NCBI GenBank assembly: GCA_016197205.1
Contig: JACPWG010000082.1
Coordinates: 1-45,903, forward strand
Direction: 5' to 3'
Source of the DNA: Planctomycetota bacterium
GTDB lineage: Bacteria; Planctomycetota; MHYJ01; WSZJ01; JACPWG01
Length of the DNA stretch: 45,903 nt
The translations under genes and the position numbers were made by a program. Every line of letters begins with the position of its first letter. Position 1 is the stretch's first letter. Below, one piece after another: positions 23,946 through 33,700 of the stretch. The notes under the pieces were generated by a model, which saw only the letters and a program-made list of their open reading frames with translations, had not been told where the DNA came from and did no database searches.

Positions 23946-24722
23946 GTGAAGATCGTCGTTCGAAGGCCGGCTCCGGTCGCTGGTGTCGCGCTCGCGCTTG
24001 TGCTCGGCTTGGCGCTCGGCGGCGGCTGCGACAAGGGGCCGGCGGTGCCCAAGGTGCCGAAGGAGCAGGAGACCCCGATCGATCCGGCGACCGCGGGGAC
24101 GGTGCGGGGGACGGTGACCTACAAGGGAGACCCGCCCAAGCCGCAGATCGTGAACATGGGGGGCTTCTCCTGCGGAGGCGGGGGTCCGGTGGAGAACACC
24201 GACGTGCTCGTAAAGGGGGGAAGGGTCGCAGGGGTGCTCGTGTACGTGAAGTCGGGCCTCGACCCAAAGCTCAAGTTCGCGACGCCGACGGAGGTCGTGA
24301 AAATCACGAACACGGGATGCATGTACGAGCCGCGCATTTCGGCGGCCATGACGGGGCAGGACGTGAAGTTCGTGAACGTCGACACGCTGTCGCATAACAT
24401 CCACATCCTGGACGCGAGCAAGGGGGAGGTGGACAACTTCTCGCTCTCCATGCAGGGCGCAGCCAAGAACAAGAGTTTCGCGGGCCCACAGGTCATGCTT
24501 CGCCTCTCGTGCGACGTTCATGGCTGGATGGCCGGCGCGCTCGGCGTGCTCGGGCACCCCTACTTCGCGGTCACCGGGGAGTCGGGCGCTTACGAATTCC
24601 CGAGGAAGCTCCCGGCCGGAAGCTACACCGTCGAGGCCTGGCACGAGGTCTTCGGGACGAAGACCCAGGAAGTGACGCTCAAGGCCCAGGAGACGCTGAG
24701 TGTGGATTTCACGTACCCGTAA
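23946..24722 (+). CDS. Cupredoxin-like lipoprotein with carboxypeptidase-regulatory-like tail
   Basis: A 258-aa secreted lipoprotein (lipobox ALGGGC, C28). A cupredoxin-type domain covers about 50-200, with likely copper ligands H150 (in TLSHNIH), C189, H192 and M195 (in SCDVHGWM). A C-terminal beta domain reads TGESGAYEFPRKLPAGSYTV then EAWHE. This wording (CDVHxWM followed by HPYFAVT and EAWHE) is typical of a family common in Planctomycetes and Acidobacteria, annotated as carboxypeptidase regulatory-like or blue-copper proteins. It probably carries electrons or metal at the outer face of the membrane. The start is GTG at 23946 with GGGAGG six bases upstream. It follows two small membrane protein genes on the same strand. 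Confidence 0.8.
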   Translation: MKIVVRRPAPVAGVALALVLGLALGGGCDKGPAVPKVPKEQETPIDPATAGTVRGTVTYKGDPPKPQIVNMGGFSCGGGGPVENTDVLVKGGRVAGVLVYVKSGLDPKLKFATPTEVVKITNTGCMYEPRISAAMTGQDVKFVNVDTLSHNIHILDASKGEVDNFSLSMQGAAKNKSFAGPQVMLRLSCDVHGWMAGALGVLGHPYFAVTGESGAYEFPRKLPAGSYTVEAWHEVFGTKTQEVTLKAQETLSVDFTYP

Positions 24723-24725
24723 AGT

Positions 24726-24744
24726 GTAGGGGCACGGCGCTGCC
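24726..24744. repeat. GTAGGGGCACGGCGCTGCC repeat copy
   Basis: Identical over 19 bases to 20366-20384, in both cases shortly downstream of a gene end. The remaining bases to 24857 show no gene. Confidence 0.8.
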
Positions 24745-24783
24745 TCGCCCCCGAATCCGCGCCCGGCCCTCGCGGAGCGCCGC

Positions 24784-24813
24784 TTGGCCTTGTCTCACAC
24801 GGTCTGCTATGCT
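24784..24813 (+). promoter_or_regulatory. Weak candidate promoter of the DUF4058 gene
   Basis: TTGGCC (24784-24789) and TATGCT (24808-24813) are 18 bases apart and about 45 bases before the ATG. The match is modest. Confidence 0.3.
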
Positions 24814-24857
24814 CGCCAGGGACGACGTTCCCTTACCCTCCCTGCAGGCTGGCTCGC

Positions 24858-25679
24858 ATGGACAGCACGCTGAAATATCGCTTCCCCGGCATGGACCCGT
24901 GGCTTGAGCACCCGGGCGTTTGGCCCGGCGCGCACGATGCTCTCGTCATCCATCTCGCCGAGGAGCTGACGCGGCAGCTCGCGCCCCGCTATGTTGCTTG
25001 GCCCGGTCAGCGTCTTGTCGTTGAGCTCCCAGAGCGCGTCACCGCTCCCCACGTCTCCGTCGTGCAACACTCCGCTTTACGGGCCCGGGCGCACCGGCCG
25101 AGCGTCGGACCGGCGGACGAACCGGTTCTCCTCGTCCTGGAGCCGCTGGAAGTGCGGGAGACGTTCGTGGAAATCCGCAGTGTCCACCACGACCGGCGCT
25201 TGGTCACCGTCCTGGAGGTACTCTCCCACGCCAACAAGAGGACCGGTACTGATTCGCGCGCAAAGTATCTCCAGAAGCAGGAAGAAGTGCTGGCCTCGGA
25301 CGTGCATCTGGTGGAAATCGACCTTCTTCGCGCGGGCGAACACACCGTGGCGTTGCCTCTCGGTCACCTCGGTTCTCTTCCACCTCACGAGTACCGTGTG
25401 GTGCTGAGGCGTGCCGATTTCCGGGAACGTGCGGAGGTCCATCCGATTCGCCTGCGGGATCGGTTACCACGCGTCTCTGTCCCCCTGCTCGCCCCCGACT
25501 CGGATGCCGTGCTGGACCTCCAGGTGCTGATGGTTCGCGTTTTTGAGGCCGGCGCTTATGGGCTCGGCACGGACTATTCTCGATCCCCAAAACCCGCGCT
25601 GGAGCCGGGCGACCGCTCGTGGGCGCGGAGACTCCTTCGCTCCGCCGGCACTGGCGATCGGCGAGGAGCCGGCGCATGA
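24858..25679 (+). CDS. DUF4058 family protein
   Basis: A 273-aa protein that opens with the DUF4058 hallmark RFPGMDPWLEHPGVWP and continues with LVIHLAEELTRQLAPRYVAW. A central VEIRSV...RRLVTVLEVLSHANK segment and QEEVLASDVHLVEIDLLRAG resemble a restriction-endonuclease-like core with D/E and ExK spacing. DUF4058 proteins are frequent in cyanobacteria and planctomycetes, and their role is unknown. The C terminus (ALEPGDRSWARRLLRS) is a little longer than the core. The ATG at 24858 lacks a clear ribosome site. It converges with the PuuD-like gene on a bidirectional terminator. Confidence 0.9.
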   Translation: MDSTLKYRFPGMDPWLEHPGVWPGAHDALVIHLAEELTRQLAPRYVAWPGQRLVVELPERVTAPHVSVVQHSALRARAHRPSVGPADEPVLLVLEPLEVRETFVEIRSVHHDRRLVTVLEVLSHANKRTGTDSRAKYLQKQEEVLASDVHLVEIDLLRAGEHTVALPLGHLGSLPPHEYRVVLRRADFRERAEVHPIRLRDRLPRVSVPLLAPDSDAVLDLQVLMVRVFEAGAYGLGTDYSRSPKPALEPGDRSWARRLLRSAGTGDRRGAGA

Positions 25680-25702
25680 CCTGGGGCGCGCTCCGCACGC
25701 AC

Positions 25703-25745
25703 AAAAAAAAAGGGCGACCCATGACGGGTCGCCCTTCTCTTTTTT
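25703..25745. terminator. Bidirectional intrinsic terminator between convergent genes
   Basis: An A run (25703-25711) precedes an 11-base-pair stem (25710-25720 with 25726-25736, loop ATGAC), and CTCTTTTTT follows. Both strands therefore have a stem followed by a U-rich tract. It separates the DUF4058 gene and the PuuD-like gene, which face each other. Confidence 0.93.
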
Positions 25746-25771
25746 GATGCGCGAGTGCTCTCGCCCGCCGC

Positions 25772-26488
25772 CTATGCCTTGGGCGGCGCCGGCGCCGGCG
25801 CAGCGGGCGCCGCGGCCGCCGCGGCCGCGGCCGCCGGGGCGACCATGTTGGCGAATTCCTTGCCGACCACGCCGGCCGTCTTGAAGATCAGGTGGTAGGC
25901 CAGCCCGAAGCCGAGCCCGGTCACGATCACCATCCCGAGGAGGGTCCAGGTCTCGTCCCCAGCCGGAAAGATGGGGTGCTGGCTGCCGACCATCCCGGCC
26001 AGCATCGGGATCGACAGGAAGGTGTTCATGCGCGAGGCGAACGTCGCCGTGTTCACCATCTGGTCGAAGTCCGCGGGCTTGTTCCCCGTCGCGATGCCCG
26101 TGAGCAGCTTCTGCTGACGGGGCCAGATCACGAACCAGACGTTGAACCACATGACCGAGGCGAAGAGCGCCCCCATCGTGATCCACCAGTGGCCGGTGAG
26201 CGCGGCGCCCTTCTTCGAGTAGAACCAGCCGCCGACCTCTTCGCTGGCCATCGACTGGTGCATGAGGATCAGGAACATGACGGCGCCGGTCAGGAACGTG
26301 AGCATCGCCCCCCAGCGGAACCACCAGAGCGCGCGGCCGCGCAGCGCCGGCACGACCGGCTTCTTCAGCGAGGCATCGAGCCCCTTCTCGAACGCGCCGT
26401 TGACGAAATTGAAGTAGTACAGCATCCCGATCCAGATGATGCCGAAAAACACGTGAAACCATCGAAACGATTCCAGGACGTAGCTCAT
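25772..26488 (-). CDS. PuuD-like (urate oxidase N-terminal domain) membrane protein
   Basis: A 238-aa integral membrane protein with about five or six spans. The start (FRWFHVFFGIIWIGMLYYFN) and FVNGAFEKGLD match the membrane domain called urate hydroxylase PuuD or Urate_ox_N. Another conserved piece is LTGHWWITMGALFASVMWFN. Characterised PuuD carries a C-terminal cytochrome c domain, which is missing here; a 25-residue Ala/Pro tail replaces it. Histidines at the helix ends could bind haem. No purine genes surround it, so urate oxidation is not supported by context, and it may be a haem membrane protein of other function. ATG at 26488. Confidence 0.75.
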   Translation of the reverse strand: MSYVLESFRWFHVFFGIIWIGMLYYFNFVNGAFEKGLDASLKKPVVPALRGRALWWFRWGAMLTFLTGAVMFLILMHQSMASEEVGGWFYSKKGAALTGHWWITMGALFASVMWFNVWFVIWPRQQKLLTGIATGNKPADFDQMVNTATFASRMNTFLSIPMLAGMVGSQHPIFPAGDETWTLLGMVIVTGLGFGLAYHLIFKTAGVVGKEFANMVAPAAAAAAAAAPAAPAPAPPKA

Positions 26489-26576
26489 GCGGCATGTGCT
26501 CCTTGCAAAGGTCCCCACCCGGAAAAAATGCGAAGTCGGACGGGGGATGATAGCGACACACGGCGGGGCTGTCAAG

Positions 26577-29500
26577 CTACCTGCCGCACCGCGCCCGAAA
26601 CCCGCACCCCAGCTCCCCGCAGCGCGTGGCCGGCTGCACCTGGCGCCATGCCTCCTCGGCGGCCTCGCCGCGGAGCAGCGCTCGGCCCAGGACCCCGAGC
26701 CGCCGCTCGAAGGCCTCCAGGTCAGCGCCGCCGGTCGCAAGGTCGACCGGCGCCTCGTCCCGGTCGCCGAGATATTTGATCGCCGCATGCACGTCCGCGA
26801 TCCCCAGCGCGCGTCGCGCCGCCAGGGCGTAAAGCGTGGCCTGGAACCGGTGGCGTTCCTCCGTCTCCGGCCGGCGGCGTCCCGACTTGTATTCCAGCAC
26901 ACACCACTCCCCGTCCGCCCCCTCGAAGAGGAGATCGATCACCCCGTCCACGAAGAGCCGCCCGCCGCTCTCGAGCGCCAGCGCGAGGCGAAAGGGCAGC
27001 TCCCGTTCGCGGCGACGCGCGCGGCGCATGCGCTTCGCCCAGTCGCTCCACAGAAAGCGCACCACGTCCTCCCGAACGGCCTCCAACGCGGCGTCTCCCT
27101 GGACGGAGCGGCCGGCGAGCGCCGCCAGCCGTTCTTCGATTTCCTGGATCAGGGGAACCCCGTACAGCTCCAGGTCCGCTGAAGCGAGCACGGCATGAGC
27201 CAGGAGTCCGCGCTCACGCGCGGGCAAGCGACCGCCGCCGGGTGCCGGCGCGTTCGCAGGCTCGGCCGCCCCCGTCGCTTCGTCCGCCTCCTCCTCGCCG
27301 AGCCCAAGCCGGCAAAGGTAGAAGTGACGACGCTCGCAGGTCGCAAGCTCCGCCAGGTCGGCGACCGAGCTGCGCGCCGCGCCCGCCGCCGCGCCGCCGG
27401 ACGACGCCTCCAGTCGGTCGAGCAGCGCCCGCGCGCGCGCCATGTCCTCCGGCGTGGGCGACGGTGGACCTTCCTGCCAAAGCTCCGCAAGCGTGGGCTC
27501 CGACGCCTCCGCCGGCGAAGAGCCGCCCGTGGCCGTGCTCGGCGCCCCTGCGACCGTCACGCGCACGCGCCCCTCCCCGGCCTGCCCGTCTCCGCGATCC
27601 GCGACCGGAAAGCGGACCTCCACTCCACCCTCCGTAGTCGCCGCCTCCTGCAGCGCCGGCTCCCCGACGAACTCCCGCACCCAGCCGCCCCACGTCGTCC
27701 GAGCGGCCTTGCCGAGATTTCCCAGGAGCACCAGCCTGTCCCGCGCCCGCGTGACTCCGACGTAGAAGAGGCGCCGGTCCTCCTCCGCTTGCCGGTTCTC
27801 CGCCTCCTCCACGATGCGCCGGGCGCTCGGCGAACGCACGCTGGCGCCCAACGGGCCCAGCGGAACGCTTGCCGCAAGCCCGAGGCGAGGGCTGAAGGCC
27901 ACGCCGCCCGCGGGCGGCTGCCGCTTGCGACCGAGATCCGGCAGGAAGACGATCGGGAACTCCAGCCCCTTCGCCTGATGGATCGACAGGAGCCGTACGA
28001 CGTTCGCCGACTCGGCCGCGAGCGGGAACTCCGGTTCGCGCGTCCCCTCCTCGACCTGGTGCTGCAGGTAGCGGACGAAGTCCCGGAAGAGCGTCGCACC
28101 CGACTTTTCGAAACGACGCGCCAGCTCGAGCAGTTTCCGGACGTTCGCGAGCCGTTGCTCGCCTTGGAAGAGCGAGAGCAGGACCGCCTCGTAGCCGCAC
28201 TCCGTCACGACGCGCGCAAGCAGCTCCGCGAGCGGGATCCGGTCCCGAAGCCGCGACCACTCCGCGACGTGCTCGCGCGCGAACGTCAAGCGCCGCGCCT
28301 CTTCCTCGGGCAGACGCTTCGGTCCGGGCGGGTCCAGCAGGCCGGCTTCCCCCTTCCTTGCTTGCGCCAGCCGGAAGAGCGTCGCATCCGAGAGGCCCAC
28401 CAGCGGGGAGCGCAGGAAGCCCGCGAGCGGCACCTGCTCCAGCGGGTTATCGAGGTAGGCGAGCAGGTTCAGGAGGTCCTTCACCTCCTGCGTTTCGAAG
28501 AAACCGCGGCCGTGCACGACGTAGAACGGGACGTGGCGGCGCCGCAGTTCGCGCTCGTAGAGCTTCACGTCCGTGAGGACACGGAAGAGGAAGGCGACGT
28601 CGCCGAAGCGCGCGGGTCGCCGGTCGTCGCCGTCACCGACCTTCACGCCGTCCGCCGGGTCGACCAGGCGGAGCACGCGTTCGGCCAGCACGGCCGCCTC
28701 CTCGACCCGGGCCGCGAGCGCGCTGTCGCCGGACACGCTGATCGCCTCCACCTGCCCGTCCCAGGGGACTTCGTCGCGCCGCGCGAGCAGGCGGTGGCCG
28801 GGCCCGAACCGCACGCGATGGGGCTCGTCCGCGCCCGGCCCCTGCTCGACCGGGAGCACGGTCTTCGCCGCCAGCTCGTTCACGAAGTGGACGACCCACG
28901 GAGTGGACCGGAAGTTCTCCTGGAACGCCACGCGGGCCCCGCCCGAGGCCACAACCCGCTCGGCGAGGTCGCGAAAGACTCCGACGTCGGCCCCGCGGAA
29001 GCCGTAGATCGATTGCTTCGGGTCGCCGACGACGAAGAGCTTCCGGGGGGCGAACGCGAGGAGGCGGCTCGCCTGCGCTCCCGACGGCACGTGCGCCTCC
29101 CGCCCCTCCTCCTCCGCGAGGAGCGTGACGATCTCGCGCTGCAGCTCGTTCGTGTCCTGGAATTCGTCGACCAGCAGGAAGTCGAACGCTCGCTTGTACC
29201 GGCGGCGGATCGACGGCCCGTCGCGCAGCAAGGCGCGCGCGCCGGCCTGCAAGTCCTCGAAATCGAGCCCGGCGCGCGCCTGTTTGCGGGCGCGATAGGA
29301 CGCATCGACCTCGCGCAGGACCTCGAGGATGCGGGCCGCCTTGGGACGCGCCTTCGCTTCGGCAAAGGCTTCGAGCAGCTCGCCTTGCTCGCCGCAGAGC
29401 GACTTGAGCTCGGTCGCGGGCTCGCGGAACAGGGACGCGCCCTTTCCACGATAGCCGGCCCGCTGGGCCAGCTCGCGAAGGCCGCGCAGCAGCACTTGGG

Positions 29501-30320
29501 GGGAGTCCGGGGAGAGCACAGCGAACTGCGGCGCGAGCCGGTCCCACGAGGCGCGAAGGGCGGCGCCGGCCGCCTGGAGGTCCGACGTGCCGGTCGCGGC
29601 GAGCTCGACGAAGCGCGCGACGGCGGAGGCGAGCCGGGCCGCGAGCCCTCGCAGCAGCGCGGTTTCGACCGCCGGCTCGAGCGGAGGCGCCACGAGCGTC
29701 ACGTCGCGCAGCGTCACGCCCGCGCCGGACACTTCCCCGTGGAGGCGATGGACGAAATCGAGCACGCCGTCGGGGGAGTAGTCCGCGAACCGACGGAGGC
29801 CGAAGTCCTCGACGAGCGATTGGACGCGTGCGTCCCCGGCCCGCACGCCGCCCACGACCACTTCCCAGACCGCGGCCTGGAAAAGCGACGAAGACTCGCG
29901 TTCGTCGAGGACGGTGAATTGCGGATCGACCCCCGCCTCGGCGGCGTTTTCGCGAAGGAGGCCCGCGCAGAAGGAGTGGATCGTACGGATCGGCGCGGAG
30001 GGGAGCCGGCGCCTGGCCTCGGACCACCAGCGGGCGGTCGCGGCGTCCGCCGCGGAGGCGATGCGGCCGTCGATCGTCGCGCGAATCCGCTCCCGCATCT
30101 CGCCGGCGGCCTTTTCCGTGAACGTGATGGCCACGATGCGCTCCGGGGTGGGTGCGGGCGCGGGCGCGGGCGCGGGGGGGAGCGACGTGTACGGCGCGGC
30201 GAGGAGTTTCAGGAACAGCTCAACGAGCACCCGCGTCTTTCCGGAGCCCGCGCCGGCGGAGACGACGGTGTTCCGTTCGAAGGCGAGGGCGGTTTGTTGG
30301 GAAGGAGTCAGGTCCGGCAA
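26577..30320 (-). CDS. addA: ATP-dependent nuclease subunit A (AddA)
   Basis: A 1247-aa UvrD-type helicase with a terminal nuclease, full length for AddA. Walker A is VVSAGAGSGKTR near residues 19-30, motif II is LLVDEFQDTNELQ, and a later helicase motif is QAKGLEFPIVFLPDLG. The PD-(D/E)XK nuclease is at the C terminus (VLEYKSGRRRPETEERHRFQ). The enzyme resects double-strand breaks and loads recombinase at Chi-like sites together with AddB. A Pro-Ala run (LPPAPAPAPAPTPE) interrupts the N-terminal part. It carries cysteines around the nuclease (ATCERR, then RCGELGCGFRARCG at the very end) that look like an iron-sulfur staple. ATG at 30320; addB lies upstream across a 396-base gap. Confidence 0.93.
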   Translation of the reverse strand: MPDLTPSQQTALAFERNTVVSAGAGSGKTRVLVELFLKLLAAPYTSLPPAPAPAPAPTPERIVAITFTEKAAGEMRERIRATIDGRIASAADAATARWWSEARRRLPSAPIRTIHSFCAGLLRENAAEAGVDPQFTVLDERESSSLFQAAVWEVVVGGVRAGDARVQSLVEDFGLRRFADYSPDGVLDFVHRLHGEVSGAGVTLRDVTLVAPPLEPAVETALLRGLAARLASAVARFVELAATGTSDLQAAGAALRASWDRLAPQFAVLSPDSPQVLLRGLRELAQRAGYRGKGASLFREPATELKSLCGEQGELLEAFAEAKARPKAARILEVLREVDASYRARKQARAGLDFEDLQAGARALLRDGPSIRRRYKRAFDFLLVDEFQDTNELQREIVTLLAEEEGREAHVPSGAQASRLLAFAPRKLFVVGDPKQSIYGFRGADVGVFRDLAERVVASGGARVAFQENFRSTPWVVHFVNELAAKTVLPVEQGPGADEPHRVRFGPGHRLLARRDEVPWDGQVEAISVSGDSALAARVEEAAVLAERVLRLVDPADGVKVGDGDDRRPARFGDVAFLFRVLTDVKLYERELRRRHVPFYVVHGRGFFETQEVKDLLNLLAYLDNPLEQVPLAGFLRSPLVGLSDATLFRLAQARKGEAGLLDPPGPKRLPEEEARRLTFAREHVAEWSRLRDRIPLAELLARVVTECGYEAVLLSLFQGEQRLANVRKLLELARRFEKSGATLFRDFVRYLQHQVEEGTREPEFPLAAESANVVRLLSIHQAKGLEFPIVFLPDLGRKRQPPAGGVAFSPRLGLAASVPLGPLGASVRSPSARRIVEEAENRQAEEDRRLFYVGVTRARDRLVLLGNLGKAARTTWGGWVREFVGEPALQEAATTEGGVEVRFPVADRGDGQAGEGRVRVTVAGAPSTATGGSSPAEASEPTLAELWQEGPPSPTPEDMARARALLDRLEASSGGAAAGAARSSVADLAELATCERRHFYLCRLGLGEEEADEATGAAEPANAPAPGGGRLPARERGLLAHAVLASADLELYGVPLIQEIEERLAALAGRSVQGDAALEAVREDVVRFLWSDWAKRMRRARRRERELPFRLALALESGGRLFVDGVIDLLFEGADGEWCVLEYKSGRRRPETEERHRFQATLYALAARRALGIADVHAAIKYLGDRDEAPVDLATGGADLEAFERRLGVLGRALLRGEAAEEAWRQVQPATRCGELGCGFRARCGR

Positions 30321-30716
30321 GTGGCGGGGTCACTCGATTGCGGGTCGGCGATTCGAACGGGACGGGGTTGGGCGATTGCTGATTGACGATTGACGATGGG
30401 TGTGGCTACTTTTCGTAGGCCCCCTGAAGGGGGTACTACAAACAGTGGGTGCTGCTCTCGGAACCTACTGTTCGTAGTACCGCCTTCAGGCGGTCTGGGC
30501 GCTGTCGTCGAAAAGTAGCCACACCCATTGACGATTGCTGATTGACGAACTGCGCGCTCGGTTGAACGCGGGGTGGGCGAAGGGCGCGTCGAGGCCGCTC
30601 CCTGACGGTCGCGGTTCGGCTTTGCCTCGACGCATGCAGTGGGGGCTCAAGCGTTCGCAGGCCGTCCGATGGTCATCCCCAATCAGCATTCGGCAATCAG
30701 CAATCCGCAATCCCCC
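30321..30716. repeat. Gap between addB and addA with nested repeats
   Basis: No gene is seen. The gap holds GATTGAC/GATTGCT heptamers on both sides of a MITE-like element (30398-30526), a GCTCCCTGACGGTCGCGG copy (30594-30619), and a final heptamer-like array AATCAGC/AATCCGC (about 30674-30712) ending at the addB stop codon. Confidence 0.75.
30398..30526. mobile_element. MITE-like element, 129 bp, non-coding
   Basis: Perfect terminal inverted repeats GGGTGTGGCTACTTTTCG (30398-30415) and its inverse (30509-30526) flank about 93 bases. The interior holds two further hairpins, CCCCCTGAAGGGGG and CCGCCTTCAGGCGG. The 9-base ATTGACGAT occurs on both outer sides (30389-30397 and 30527-30535), as expected for a target-site duplication. 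The surrounding heptamer array makes that match less decisive. There is no open frame, so it would need a transposase in trans. Confidence 0.7.
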
Positions 30717-33700
30717 TCAGCTTCCTCGCAGGGGCAGATAGTACCGGCACGCGTTGCGGAACTCGCACCAGAACGGACACTCGTGCGGGGTGACGTCGAA
30801 GCGGCCGTCGAGCGCGCGCTTCAGGAGGGCGCCGATCCGCGTCGGGAGGTCGTCGCCGTGCCCGCTCGGCTCGCCGAAGAGCGCGGCGGGAAACGTCGCG
30901 GTCAGGAGGTCCGGCTCCTTCAGGAGGAAAATCCCGCCCTGCCGTTGGGCGGATGCGCCGAGGACGCCGCGGGCCTCCAGATGCTTCCCGAGCACCCAGA
31001 GGTAGAGGGGAAGCTGAAAGTTGCGCGTCCCGACCCGCGCCTCGGAGGTCGCGTCCGTGAATTTCTCCTTCGATCGGCTGTACTTGTAATCGACCACGCG
31101 GAGGCGATCCGGCCCGAGGTCGACGCGGTCGATCTTGCCGCGAAGCCTCACTGTCCCCATCTCGCCCATCGGCACGCCTACGGGGTCGGGGATTTCGCCG
31201 CTTCCGAAGCCGAACGGGAATTCGAAGTGTGCGGGCAGGGCGGACGGATCCTCGGCCTCCAGCTCCGCCTCACGCTCGACCACGCCCCGGAGAACCGCGA
31301 GCACTTCGCGTTTGCGGAGCTCCCAGAAGACCGGATCGCCGAGGTTTTCCTCGCGTTCCCAGTGCTCGAAGACCTGCTCCGCCGCGCGCGAGAGGGCCGT
31401 CTGCGCGGCGTCCCGATCGACGATGGGAAGCGCGCCTCGTGCGTGCAGGTCGCGGAAGCACGTTTCGAGAATCGCATGGGCCAGCGTGCCGACGGCCGCG
31501 GGCGACAGCTCGACCTCCGGGCGTACGAAGGCTTCCAGGTCCAGCACGCGATCCATGAAGAAACTGAACGGGCAGTTGGCGTACTCCTCGAAGTGGCTGG
31601 CGCTCCAGACCGCCTTGCGACCGGTCAGGAGCCGGCGTGCAAGCGGCGCGCGGAGACGGCCTTCGTCGAGCAGGCCGGTCCAGGGGGTGGCCAGTCCCTC
31701 GCGCTCCCGCGGCTCGGCGGCGCCGAAGAAGCGTTCGCGCCGGGTCTCGATCCGCGCGAGGCGCAGGCACGTGTCCGGGTCGCCGGCGCCGGCGCCGGTG
31801 CCGGCGGGCGCGGATCGGCGACGGAGCGAGGCGAAGAGCGCGGCCGCGAGCGGGCCGTCGGCCTGGGCGGCCGGCCGCCGCCACATTTCCCGGAAGAGCG
31901 AGGCGAGCACGGAGGCGCGGTCGGTCGCGCGCTCCAGCGGCGGGACGATTTCCGAGAGCGGCACTTCGCGCACGCGCTCCGTCTCCACCGTTCCCGGCGG
32001 GGCGTCGCCGGCCGCGAGCAGCCGCAGCACCTCTTCGACGAAATACGAGCGCAGGACCGCCTCGCCGCGGGCGTCCACGGTCGGATAGGAGAGGATCGCC
32101 TCGCGCCGCGCGGAGGAAAGCGCGAGGCAGAAGAGCAGCGGGTCTTCCCACTGGAGCAGCCGCGTGCTGCGGAAGAGCCGGCGACCGCGCTCGTCGCGGA
32201 ACAGCTCGCGTTCCTCGTCCGTGAAGAGGTGCGGCTCACGGTGGGCCACGGGGAACTCCCCCTCGACGAGCCCGCCCACGAAAACGGCGTCGAAGCGCAG
32301 CCCGCGCGCATCGAAGGCGTCGAGCACGCGGACGCCTCCCCCGGCTGCGGGCTCGCCGGGGACGCTCACTTCCGCGAGCCCGCGTGCCAGGAGGTCGAGG
32401 AAGCCGGCGAGGGGAAGGTCCCGCTTGGGGGCCGCGCCGCACGCCTCGGCGTCCTCGGCCTCGGAGAGGATCCGGTCGACCGCCACAAGGGCCAGCCCAT
32501 CGCGTCGTCGTAGGGGGAGCTCGGCCGCGGAGCGCACGCGCCGCCGGAACCCGAAGCGCCGCATCGCGTCGCGAATCGCGCCCGCGTGCCCGGCGGGCGT
32601 CCGAGGGGACCCGAGCGCCGAGAGCTGTGCGGCGAGGTCCGCGACGCCGCGGCGGACCGCATCCGCGTACAGCCGTTGGGCGCGACGTCGCGCACTCCGG
32701 GCCCCGCGACCGCGCCCGAGTCGGGCGACATGCCGGGCGAGCGCGCGGTCCCACTCGGCGGGCGTACCTGGGAGCACTCCGGCCTGCGCGAGCGTCGCTT
32801 CGAGCGCCGGCGCGGGCACGGGCCCCGTCGGCGAGGGGAACTCGAGGTCGAGGTAGGCGGAGGAACAAAGCGACACGACACGATCCGGCTCGAGGCTGCC
32901 CGGCGACGCCGCCATCTCGAGCAGGGCGAGGAGGGCGCGCACGGCGGGGACCGCGAGCACGGGACTGCCGCGCCGGAACTGCGTGGGGATGCCCATCCGA
33001 CGAAAGGCGTCCTCGACGAGCGGGCCGTAGACGGCGAGGCTTCGGAAGACGATGCCGATCGCATCGGGCCCGGTCCCCGCGGCCAGCAGCGCGCGCACCT
33101 CGCGTCCGATTTCCTCCACCTCGCGGGCCGGACCGGGGGCGGCGAGGATGCGCACCGTGCCGTCGACCGGCGCCGGCGGGGGACGCTCGCCCGCGCCGCG
33201 GAAGAGGTGCTCCAGGACGTGGTCGAGCGTGGCGCCGGTCCGCTCCTCAGGGGGGGCGGAAGCACGGGTCGATCGCGGAGGCGACCGGGGCGTCGCCGAG
33301 CGCCTCGAACCAGCCGAGCGTGTGCTCGCCGACGAAGCGGTACGCGTCCGGCCGTTCCGGATTGTACGGGAAGGTGACGCGGGCCGCCCCGACGCGCTGG
33401 ACGACGGCGAGCAGCGTCTCGAACTGCACGGGCGTGAGGTCGTAGAGGTCCGAGACCTCGACCTCGGCCACGCCTTCGAGGAAGCGAATCGGCTGCTTGG
33501 GGTCGAGGAGGAGGCCGCGCGCCTCGGCCTCCATCGTCGGACGATCGAGTCCTCCGCAGGCGACCAGCCGGTCGCGATAGCCGGCGTAGAGGGCGGCCAG
33601 TTCCTCGTACTTTCGGGGATCCCCCTGCACGGCCGGTGGCGTGGCGGTCGCGGCGGCGCCGAGGACTTCGCGGAAGCGCTCCGGGGTGACGCGGGCGCGT

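Noticed and set aside
25772..26488. Cytochrome-linked urate hydroxylase
   Set aside because: The C-terminal cytochrome c domain is absent and there are no purine genes nearby; only the membrane domain is supported.
27195..30386. A 1063-codon plus-strand frame opposite addA
   Set aside because: Arg/Glu/Leu-rich shadow of addA with no recognisable motif; addA has all helicase and nuclease motifs.
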